In this document: piece after piece, positions 1-7,150 of the stretch | Numbering within the stretch: the stretch's first letter is position 1 | Layout of the letters: each line of letters opens with the position of its first letter | Source: Planococcus salinarum | GTDB taxonomy: Bacteria > Bacillota > Bacilli > Bacillales_A > Planococcaceae | DNA: 64,000 nucleotides | Assembly: GCF_007004625.1 (NCBI RefSeq) | Contig: NZ_VIFV01000008.1 | Span: forward strand, 1 to 64,000 | Direction of reading: 5' to 3' | Made by a program: the position numbers and the translations under genes | The notes under the pieces: model-generated | Databases searched by the model: none | What the model saw: the letters and a program-made list of their open reading frames with translations, nothing else | Told to the model about the DNA's origin: nothing

Positions 1-193
1 GTTTTTCGTGTATTCTTGTCCATGCGTGAGTCCTTTTTAGTGGATTTGGACAGGAACTACCTGACCTTTCCATTATAAAGGACTTTTTCTTTTGGTTTTT
101 GCCAGTTTTCGAATGTTTTATGAATTCTTAATCTTCAAAATTAATTAATACAACAGCAGTGATATAAATTGAACTAAAGGATTTTACTTTGCA

Positions 194-336
194 TACCGCT
201 TCGGCGCTTAGGACAGTGCAAAGATTATGCTCCTGCGCAAGCTCGTCGCAAAGGAGGCGCTAATGCGCTCCTTGGCTCCCGCAATAAGCCGAGAAAAGCA
301 CTCGTCTTATTGCTTCGCCCAGTCCTAAGCCGCGCC
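194..336. repeat. Dispersed repeat family D, copy 1
   Basis: The segment starts with TACCGCTTCGGCGCTTAGGA and ends with CAGTCCTAAGCCGCGCC, so the outer arms GGCGCTTAGGAC and GTCCTAAGCCGCGCC are imperfect inverted repeats. An inner hairpin pairs GCAATAAG with CTTATTGC. A shorter copy with the same ends and inner hairpin is at 15045-15130. In both places a family C element follows downstream. Confidence 0.7.
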
Positions 337-512
337 TTTGCTGAGATAAATTTCTAGAGATGGGAAGAAGCAGCGAAGCGATGCAAGGGTAGAGACAGGA
401 GCACTTCTGTGCTCTTCGCCGCCTGCCGCTTCATTTTGGTTTTGTGTAGAATTGGGGTGTCTGCTTCTGGAAGCAGAATTTAACGGTTATTCCTTTATAG
501 AGATCAATCTGA

Positions 513-713
513 GATATGAAGCAAAACAGCGACGACGCCCAGGGGACCAAGCGCAGTGATGAGATCCACTCGGGCGAAGTGCAACGAGACCGAGTTAGCT
601 AAGAGTTGGCCGTAGCTTGCAAGGCCGGCTCTTTGCGACGAAGCTAGCGCAGCGATGCAGGAGCACGGGTTTTTGCAAGCCCCCAGGCAAGCGGAGCTGT
701 TTTGCGCAATATC
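513..713. repeat. MITE-like repeat family C, copy 1
   Basis: About 200 bp bounded by inverted ends: GATATGAAGCAAAACAGC on the left and GCTGTTTTGCGCAATATC on the right. The interior holds the motif CTCTTTGCGACGAAGC followed by AGCGATGCAGGAGCA, shared with copies at 2436-2653 and 15153-15390. No transposase is encoded, so it would need one in trans. No target duplication could be read. Confidence 0.7.
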
Positions 714-899
714 GGTTTTAAAACTCTTTGGTTTTAAAACTCTTTTATATAGAAGAAACCCGGAAGAAACCCGGAAGAAACCCCTAAAGTGACAGTCACC
801 CGTAAGACATGTAATATTCCTGAAATCTTTTTGAAACTATACATACCACTCATCCGTCTATATAATGAGCAATGAATCAAAAAAAGTGAGCTGATAGTA

Positions 900-2291
900 T
901 TGAACAGACGAATACACGCTAAGAACAATAGAGCACCCCAGAAAAAAAACTGGCTGGTTTCCATCTTCACGGTGCTTTTCCTTGCAGCAATCGCCACAGG
1001 AGTTTACTTGATCCTCTCGCCACCCGAACAGCAGTCCACGCAGGAATCCCTGGAAAAAACCTCATTCTCTGAACGGGAATACCAGGGCGGAGGCGGCATC
1101 AGCGTCCCCGTAATAGAAGAAAAAGAAGAACCGGATCCAATCGAACCGGGTACGGTCACTGACCAGACACCACCACCCGAACGTGAAGAAAGCGAACCTG
1201 CGCCGGACGATAGCGCCGAAGAGCCGCAGGAAGACAGCGCCCCAGTCACGGAAGAGGAAGAAGTAATCGAGGAACAACCTGCTGAAGCCCTTGTAACTGT
1301 CCCGGAACCTGACCTGTCGTCAATGATCGCCAACGCCAAAACCTACGTCTACACAATCTACACAGACCTTGATCAGGGCTCAGGATTCCTGTTCAACAAT
1401 AAAGGCGACATCCTCACCAACGCACACGTCGTCAAAGACTCCCAATACGTCACGGTTAAAAACAGCAACGGCCAGGAATTCAACGGCCGCGTAATCGGCA
1501 TCTCCAAAACAACTGACATTGCCCTCATCCGCGTAACAGACATCGCCGGGAAACCGCCGATGGACATGGAGATGCAACAGGTGCCGGTGGATACAAAAGT
1601 ATTTGCACTTGGCAGTCCCGAAAACATCATCAACACATCGACAGAAGGCGTCATCACCAATACTGGGATGAGCTTCTACGATGGATACAAATACGAAGAC
1701 TTGTACGAAATGACCGCCAAGATCAAGCAGGGATCGAGCGGAGGACCGCTGATTTCAGCCGAATCCGGCAAAATACTCGGCATCAATTCCATCGTCCTGA
1801 CGGATAACCCGGACATCGGCTACACGATTCCGATTTACTCCGTCAGCGGCCAGCTGCAGGAATGGGCGAACAACCCGCTCACGGCAGACGGCGAAGCCTT
1901 CCAGCCGGAAATTCCGGACGCATTCTTTGAAGAAGAAGCGCTCCGCGGATTCATCTCGGATTTCTACGAGCTGATTCCATACTCGCTGAACGACGACGAA
2001 ATCGGCTATTACAAATTCTTCCTGCTGCCCGGCAGCCAGGCTGAAATGTTCGGCACCGACATGGTGGAAGACCTGAAAGAGGAACAGCGCGTATTCCAGG
2101 CAGTCGATCCGGTTATTACAAAAATCGAAATCGATGACAATGAAGCCTATGTCACGGCTGGCGCCACTTTCAAATTCCATGACCAGGAAGACGACAAACT
2201 TGTCTCCATCAGCCATGCGGTCGTCTACACAATCGTCATCGACCGTTTCGGCGATTACCAGATTTCGGCCATCAACAACCAGGACCAATAA
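900..2291 (+). CDS. Membrane-anchored trypsin-like (HtrA/DegP-type) serine protease
   Basis: A 463-residue protein with a basic N-terminus, one membrane segment at about residues 19-40, and a long Pro/Glu-rich acidic linker (about 41-140) that probably spans the cell wall. A trypsin-like domain follows. The triad is visible: His in TNAHVV, Asp in TTDIALIRV and Ser in GSSGGPL. The last ~130 residues form an extra domain that is not an obvious PDZ, which differs from classic HtrA. The start is TTG at 900, with only a weak GTGAG-like ribosome site; a TATAAT box lies about 35 bp upstream. It is expected to act outside the membrane on surface or misfolded proteins. The gene stands alone and ends in a strong terminator. 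Confidence 0.85.
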   Translation: MNRRIHAKNNRAPQKKNWLVSIFTVLFLAAIATGVYLILSPPEQQSTQESLEKTSFSEREYQGGGGISVPVIEEKEEPDPIEPGTVTDQTPPPEREESEPAPDDSAEEPQEDSAPVTEEEEVIEEQPAEALVTVPEPDLSSMIANAKTYVYTIYTDLDQGSGFLFNNKGDILTNAHVVKDSQYVTVKNSNGQEFNGRVIGISKTTDIALIRVTDIAGKPPMDMEMQQVPVDTKVFALGSPENIINTSTEGVITNTGMSFYDGYKYEDLYEMTAKIKQGSSGGPLISAESGKILGINSIVLTDNPDIGYTIPIYSVSGQLQEWANNPLTADGEAFQPEIPDAFFEEEALRGFISDFYELIPYSLNDDEIGYYKFFLLPGSQAEMFGTDMVEDLKEEQRVFQAVDPVITKIEIDDNEAYVTAGATFKFHDQEDDKLVSISHAVVYTIVIDRFGDYQISAINNQDQ

Positions 2292-2296
2292 AACTT

Positions 2297-2332
2297 GCGC
2301 CGGGGGCACCAAGCCCGCCGGCGCTCTTTTTA
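2297..2332 (+). terminator. Terminator after the serine protease
   Basis: A GC-rich hairpin pairs GCGCCGG...GGGC with GCCC..CCGGCGC and is followed by TCTTTTT, 5 bp after the stop codon. Confidence 0.85.
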
Positions 2333-2435
2333 TGCAGAGTTTCACCATTAAGTAGCAGGGGAATAAATAAACTCTGTGAGCCCAATTTAGAACTGAACAT
2401 ACATAAGACTCTTCGGCGTTAGAGACATCTTTAAA

Positions 2436-2653
2436 GATATGAAGCAAAACAGCGAAGAGTTGACCGAAGCCTGCGAGGGCGACTCTTTGCGACGAAGCAG
2501 CGAAGCGATGCAGGAGCATATGTTTTTATTGACCGAAGAAACCGTGCTCATGTCTCTGCATCGCTGCGCTAGCTTCGAGACATGAAAGTGCGTCGCAAAG
2601 GCATTATCCTCGCAGGCGTTGGCTAATGCCTGCGAGCTGTTTTGCGGAATATC
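2436..2653. repeat. MITE-like repeat family C, copy 2
   Basis: Bounded by GATATGAAGCAAAACAGC and GCTGTTTTGCGGAATATC, which are inverted relative to each other. It carries the CTCTTTGCGACGAAGC...GCGATGCAGGAGCA core in plus orientation and a second, inverted version of the same core (TGCATCGCTGCGCTAGCTTC), so the whole element is one long imperfect palindrome. It fills most of the 425 bp gap between the protease and acyltransferase genes. Confidence 0.7.
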
Positions 2654-2716
2654 GGCTACTATAGAATACTATTCACACTTATATATAAAATTGAAATCCC
2701 CCTAAAGGAGTCTCCT

Positions 2717-3736
2717 ATGGCAAAACGACACGATTACATGGACTGGCTCCGGGTACTGGCAATTTTTGCGGTAGTCGGCGTACATACGGTATCAAAAATC
2801 ATAAACTCCGGACACACGGACCAATGGGAATGGCAATTCGCCAACGCGATCGATTCCGCCATCCGCTGGTGTGTGCCGGTATTCTTCATGCTGAGCGGCG
2901 CATTGCTGCTGAACATGAAGAGGCAGGACCCAATCGGCGAATTCCTCAAGCGGCGCCTCCAGAAAGTCCTCATTCCGCTGATTTTCTGGAGCGGCGTCTA
3001 CATCGCCTACAAAATCTTCGAACAGGGCGAATCCTATACCTTCGGCGAAATGCTCGTGCTGTTCTTCACCGACGATGTCTATTACCACCTCTGGTTCATG
3101 TACGTCATCATCGGCCTGTACATCATGGCACCGTTTCTGAAAATACTCGTTCAGAACATGGACCAGAAAACGTACCTGTACTTCCTGGGGATTTGGTTCT
3201 TTTTCGCGGGGCTCGTGCCGTTCGTCCAAAAAATGTACGGCTTCGAACCGGCGTTTGACGTCGGCTTGTTCCAGCCCTATATCGGCTATTTCCTGCTGGG
3301 CGCCTATCTTGTGCGCTACCCGCTGCCGAAAAAGACGTTATGGCCGCTTCTGGGCCTGTCGGTCATCGCCTACCTGGCAACCGTCTACGGCACGCATAAC
3401 CTGACCGACCGGAAAGGCGAACTCGACGAATTCTATTACGAGCATTACCGCCCGACTCAAATGGTGATTACCGTCTTCATCTTCACCTTATTCCAGCAGC
3501 TCGGACCGCGCCTGAAACCGAACCGGCTCATCACGCAGCTCAGCCTGGCAACACTCGGCATTTACGTCATCCACCCGCTGGTGCAATTCTATCTGAACAA
3601 ATTTTTCGGCATTAACGAAACCATCGTAAACGCGTTAGTCGGCGTGCCGTTTGTCTGGGTCCTGATCTTTGTAATTTCCTTCTTCATCGTCTGGGTACTG
3701 AAGAAGATGCCGGGCGCCAAGCACATAATACCGTAA
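2717..3736 (+). CDS. Acyltransferase family 3 membrane protein
   Basis: A 339-residue polytopic protein (about ten hydrophobic segments) of the acyltransferase-3 family, which O-acetylates or O-acylates surface sugars at the cytoplasmic membrane. The N-terminal DYMDWLRVLAIFAVVGVH stretch with the catalytic-type His, and the SGALLL and LWFMYVIIGLY segments, are typical. The ATG at 2717 was chosen because AAAGGAG sits 6 bp upstream; the frame is open 75 bases further but without a ribosome site. Length matches the membrane-domain-only members, without the SGNH tail of OatA. The substrate is not shown by the sequence; peptidoglycan or wall polysaccharide is likely. Confidence 0.85.
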   Translation: MAKRHDYMDWLRVLAIFAVVGVHTVSKIINSGHTDQWEWQFANAIDSAIRWCVPVFFMLSGALLLNMKRQDPIGEFLKRRLQKVLIPLIFWSGVYIAYKIFEQGESYTFGEMLVLFFTDDVYYHLWFMYVIIGLYIMAPFLKILVQNMDQKTYLYFLGIWFFFAGLVPFVQKMYGFEPAFDVGLFQPYIGYFLLGAYLVRYPLPKKTLWPLLGLSVIAYLATVYGTHNLTDRKGELDEFYYEHYRPTQMVITVFIFTLFQQLGPRLKPNRLITQLSLATLGIYVIHPLVQFYLNKFFGINETIVNALVGVPFVWVLIFVISFFIVWVLKKMPGAKHIIP

Positions 3737-3737
3737 A

Positions 3738-3773
3738 AGGTGACAGTCACCCACACAATTCCCGCACAATTCA
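3738..3773. repeat. Palindromic GGTGACAGTCACC repeat unit, copy 1
   Basis: The perfect palindrome GGTGACAGTCACC is followed by CACACAATTCCCGCACAATT. Nearly the same 36 bases recur at 5929-5964, and the palindrome core alone at about 789-800. Confidence 0.6.
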
Positions 3774-3802
3774 CTTTTCGCCATAGCGGGGGCTGGCAGC
3801 CA

Positions 3803-3847
3803 GAAAAAAGCCGATGCAGAGAAATCACTCTGCATCGGCTTTTTTTA
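3803..3847. terminator. Bidirectional terminator
   Basis: AAAAAAGCCGATGCAGAG pairs with CTCTGCATCGGCTTTTTTT over a short loop. With A runs on one side and T runs on the other it can serve both the acyltransferase (plus) and the FAD oxidoreductase (minus). Confidence 0.9.
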
Positions 3848-3887
3848 GTTACTGCATAAGGTTGGACAATCTTTTCATAAGTAAAGT

Positions 3888-5801
3888 CTAGTCAAGCTGG
3901 CCATTCAAATTTACCAGGACACTGTACAGCAAATAATACCCTTCGGCGCGTGTCAGTTCACGCTCGCTGTCAACGCCGCTGTGGATCGTTTCGTCGATCA
4001 GGCCGAGTTCGAATGCCTGATCCCACGGGTTGGCGGAAACAGCTTCCTCGCTGAACGCTTCCACCAAATAAGTGCCCGCAGCTTCGCGCGTCAGCAGTTC
4101 TTCCGCCGACGTCACGCTGGCGGTAATGTCCGCCAATTGCGTACCGTATTGCTCGTTCAGGCGATCATCGGTATGAATCAACCCGGTACCCAAAGTTTTC
4201 AGGAAGCCGAGTGCGCCCTGCGGCTCAGCGACTTGCAGGTCGTTGTCATAGCCGCCGAATGCCAGGCCGTAATCCATCAAATACTGAACTGCACCGTCGA
4301 ACCATTCTCCTTCATAAGGATAGTCGATATCGAAATGTTCGACTAATGCGCCCTGGTCAGCGAGCGTCGTGCGCAACTGTTCGATGCCTTCTTCGCTCTG
4401 GGACAGTTCACGGAACGTGATGTCCGCTTCGATCGTCTGTGCCGCCGCTGCGCCGCCAGCCTCTGCCGCGGCCATGCCCGTAGGAATGATGCGTGCGCTG
4501 CCTGCAGCGAGGGAAGAGTAGCCCGCCGAACGGCTGACCACCAGAATGTTGTCGATTTCAAGCGGCACCAGTGAGCGGAAAGGAACCGCGTACTGGACCG
4601 GGCTTGATAACACGTACCCGTAATCGTTTACAGACGTTGCCTGCACATCGACCGGATAGCCGCCGAAGCCGATGCTGTCCCAGTGGTCGGCATGCGTCCA
4701 GATATCAGACATTTGGAGAATGTATTCAGCTTGCATATGGCGAGTTTCGCGCACATACATCTCATCAGGGAAACTCGCGATTTCCGCATTCTCAAATCCT
4801 GGGAAGTTTTCGCGCAGCCACTTCACAATATGCTCCGTTTCGCGTATGCCTCGTTCAAGGCCTTCCGCTTTGGATTCTTCATCCAAACCATCCACGCCGA
4901 AAATCTGCAAAGCGTTAATATAGTACTGATCTTCATCGCCCGGTACGCGCACCAGGTTCAATCCGCGGAGACGCGTATTTTCTTCAACTGCCGGATACGT
5001 CGTGTGCAAGTCACCGAAGCCCCATGCCACAATCGGTGTCACTGCGCCGTAGCCGAACACTTCATCTTCCGCCGCCTGTTTAACGCCATCCCAGTCAAGC
5101 CCCGTTAAGTGGATCATCGGCGTCACCGACATCAGCCGATCCTTCAAGTTGATATCTTCGCCGCCAATATAAAAGGGAGCACCCGCAGCTGCCGCAAAAT
5201 CAGCATCCTGCGTCGCGTCGATGAAACGCTCGCCGCTGACTGTGGAAACGCCATTTTCATTCTCCAACTCCACTCCGGTCACGGTGCCGTTTTCGACAAT
5301 CGCCGAAGTGAAATCCGTCTCGAGCGCCAGGGTGATGTTCTCTTCATCTGTCACCAGCTTCAAAAACGCCGCCTTGGCCAGCTCGATATCATACGAACTG
5401 CCACCGCCGACAAGCTCGTGCCACTCCTTGAAAATCCCGGCAACCGCACTGTCGCCGCCGATGCCCTGCACCATATCGATAAAGTTCAGCATGCCGAACG
5501 TCATCAGCCCGCCGAGCCCGTCGCGCCGCTCAACGAGCAGCACCGAAGAACCGTTGCGCGCCGCGGACACCGCCGCTGCGACGCCTTCCGGTTCGCCGCC
5601 GATAACCACGACATCGTACTGTGCTTCCAGCTCCGGAATTTCTTCCGGTGGCTGGTACTCCTCAACGAGCGTCTTCTGCTCCGTACTCTGTCCGCCGCCA
5701 TTCTCGCTGCTGACATCGGTCTTGTAAAAATAATAGGCAGCCGAAACCCCTATGCCCAGCAAGAATGCCAGAATCGCCGTAATCATAATAATCTTCTTCA
5801 A
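3888..5801 (-). CDS. Membrane-anchored FAD-dependent oxidoreductase
   Basis: About 637 residues from TTG at 5801, chosen because GGGGGAG lies 7 bp upstream; the open frame extends to 5939 without such a site. An N-terminal membrane segment (LKKIIMITAILAFLLGIGVSA) is followed by a short Ser/Gly/Gln-rich linker. An FAD_oxidored-type domain begins YDVVVIGGEPEGVAAAVSAA with ERRDGLGG, the usual dinucleotide-binding and GG motif. The C-terminal ~150 residues form a separate helical region with spaced TR.EA.xYL motifs that vaguely recall SLH-type modules. The active site is predicted outside the membrane, since the anchor lacks a cleavage site. Substrate unknown. It is convergent with the acyltransferase. 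Confidence 0.8.
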   Translation of the reverse strand: MKKIIMITAILAFLLGIGVSAAYYFYKTDVSSENGGGQSTEQKTLVEEYQPPEEIPELEAQYDVVVIGGEPEGVAAAVSAARNGSSVLLVERRDGLGGLMTFGMLNFIDMVQGIGGDSAVAGIFKEWHELVGGGSSYDIELAKAAFLKLVTDEENITLALETDFTSAIVENGTVTGVELENENGVSTVSGERFIDATQDADFAAAAGAPFYIGGEDINLKDRLMSVTPMIHLTGLDWDGVKQAAEDEVFGYGAVTPIVAWGFGDLHTTYPAVEENTRLRGLNLVRVPGDEDQYYINALQIFGVDGLDEESKAEGLERGIRETEHIVKWLRENFPGFENAEIASFPDEMYVRETRHMQAEYILQMSDIWTHADHWDSIGFGGYPVDVQATSVNDYGYVLSSPVQYAVPFRSLVPLEIDNILVVSRSAGYSSLAAGSARIIPTGMAAAEAGGAAAAQTIEADITFRELSQSEEGIEQLRTTLADQGALVEHFDIDYPYEGEWFDGAVQYLMDYGLAFGGYDNDLQVAEPQGALGFLKTLGTGLIHTDDRLNEQYGTQLADITASVTSAEELLTREAAGTYLVEAFSEEAVSANPWDQAFELGLIDETIHSGVDSERELTRAEGYYLLYSVLVNLNGQLD

Positions 5802-5928
5802 CCTAAAACTCCCCCTATGTACTTCTGTTAAAATCTTGCTGAAACTATTCAATACTAGGGATAAGTATACTATGAATTGCAAACTATTTGTAAAAAAAGC
5901 CCCATATTTAGTAAGAAAATTATGTCTG

Positions 5929-5964
5929 GTGACAGTCACCCGCGCAATTCCCGCACAATTCCAT
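5929..5964. repeat. Palindromic GGTGACAGTCACC repeat unit, copy 2
   Basis: Same unit as at 3738-3773: GGTGACAGTCACC followed by CGCGCAATTCCCGCACAATT. It lies in the spacer between two minus-strand genes. Confidence 0.6.
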
Positions 5965-6030
5965 CACCCGATCGGAACGCAAAAAAAAAGACACCCAATT
6001 GAATGGATGCCTCACCGTACTGTATGGAAC

Positions 6031-6753
6031 TTAGCGTCTGAAGCTGTGGAATTTCGGGCCCCAGTAAGAATCGCTCAAGCTTCTGACTTCCGCTTTCGCG
6101 CCGCCGGAGTGGACGAACTGGTTATTGCCGATGTAGATCCCGACGTGGGAGATGCCCGGACGGTACGTGTTCGCGAAGAACACCAGGTCGCCGACTTTCG
6201 GCGTCGTTACTTTATCCGTCTCAGCAAACTGAGTCAGAGTCGTGCGTGTAAGGTTCTTGCCGTTTTTCTTGAACACGTATTGCGTGAATCCGCTGCAGTC
6301 AAAGCCGGCTGTCGTCGTGCCGCCGAATTTATACGGCACGCCGCGCAGGGACATGGCAGTTGCAACGAGTGCGGAACTGGATGCCGTGCTGGCAGCCGGC
6401 GCTGATACTTTCACCGTCGATTGGGACAGCAGGGAGCTGAGCACCCAGCCGGATTTGCCGTTGGCGTTAACTTTGAACCAGGTCTGGCTGCCGTATTTCT
6501 TCTGGTGCGTCGCCGTTACTTTCGTGCCTTTGCTGACGGTGAAAAGCCGTTTATTTTGAATGCCCGCATCGGAGCGGATATTTGAATTGTATTTAGCAAC
6601 AAATGTCCCGGATTTCGCGGACGCCAGTGAACTGGAAACCTGTTGAACCGACTCGGTGGCTGGTGCAGGTGTCGGCGTGTGCGCCCCGGCTGTTGTAACC
6701 GTACCTGTAAAGATCAATGTGCTTGCGAATAAAGTGAAAAATAGTTTTCTCAT
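6031..6753 (-). CDS. Secreted SH3b-NlpC/P60 peptidoglycan endopeptidase
   Basis: A 240-residue protein with a Sec signal peptide (MRKLFFTLFASTLIFTGTVTTAGA), one bacterial SH3 domain (about residues 48-110, ending KSGWVLSSLL) and a C-terminal NlpC/P60 domain (about 125-240). The catalytic Cys is in GFDCSGF, the His in ISHVGIY and the third polar residue in QFVHSGG. Such enzymes cut D-Glu-diaminopimelate (or Lys) bonds in cell-wall stem peptides during growth and separation. It appears monocistronic. An AT-rich TATATA box lies about 65 bp upstream of the ATG on the minus strand. Confidence 0.9.
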   Translation of the reverse strand: MRKLFFTLFASTLIFTGTVTTAGAHTPTPAPATESVQQVSSSLASAKSGTFVAKYNSNIRSDAGIQNKRLFTVSKGTKVTATHQKKYGSQTWFKVNANGKSGWVLSSLLSQSTVKVSAPAASTASSSALVATAMSLRGVPYKFGGTTTAGFDCSGFTQYVFKKNGKNLTRTTLTQFAETDKVTTPKVGDLVFFANTYRPGISHVGIYIGNNQFVHSGGAKAEVRSLSDSYWGPKFHSFRR

Positions 6754-7108
6754 AACTTTTCCCCAATCGTATGTGTGATAGCCATGTCTAGTTGTTGGTA
6801 GGTTTTTGATCTACTTTTACTATATATAGCAGCGACGACCAATACAACGTCAGTTCTATTGCAATAACATTACATTTATATATCAGTATAACTCTAAATA
6901 TTCAAAAAATTTACTTGACACCTAATAAAACCTCATTAAGCCCATTCCAACAGTCATACGAAAGACCTGAAAAGCTATACAACAACCAAATGCATACTTG
7001 CACAAAAGCGAATCATTATAATAGGAAAGTACCGAAAGGAAACCGGCATAATGTCGGACACCCTGTATCCACGCAGGGGACTACCATCCGTCCCAGTCAA
7101 AAAAACGA
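6754..7108. other. AT-rich intergenic spacer
   Basis: No gene is supported. It contains the promoter region of the NlpC/P60 gene (TATATA near 6820-6830 on the minus strand). Short open frames around 6915-7248 overlap a terminator or the tagF-like gene and have no ribosome site. Confidence 0.5.
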
Positions 7109-7137
7109 CAAAAAAGAACCCTCCAAAAGAGGGTCCC
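7109..7137 (-). terminator. Terminator of the TagF-like gene
   Basis: On the minus strand ACCCTC-TTTT-GGAGGGT forms a hairpin followed by TCTTTTTT, just past the stop codon of the teichoic acid polymerase. Confidence 0.85.
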
Positions 7138-7150
7138 AAAATCACCGTGC

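Larger units (their letters stand above)
1..899. repeat. Gene-free repeat-rich leader region
   Basis: No convincing gene was found in this stretch. The first 110 bases contain a possible long-loop hairpin (AGTCCTTT near 31 pairing with AAAGGACT near 81, followed by a T run) that may be the terminator of a gene to the left. Two repeat elements follow, one at 194-336 and one at 513-713, both with relatives elsewhere in the window. A short palindrome GTGACAGTCAC lies at about 789-800. A TATAAT box at 863-868 may serve the downstream protease gene; no good -35 box was found at the right distance. Confidence 0.6.

Noticed and set aside
1004-1660. Long minus-strand open frames (111, 95 and 71 residues) within the serine protease gene
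   Set aside because: They lie fully antisense to a well-supported gene, with low-complexity Ser/Gly composition and no ribosome sites.
1755-2519. 254-residue minus-strand frame
   Set aside because: It is antisense to the 3' half of the protease gene and runs into a family C repeat; no domain is recognisable.
4571-5831. Several plus-strand frames up to 240 residues
   Set aside because: Shadows of the FAD oxidoreductase gene; GC-rich third positions create open antisense frames.
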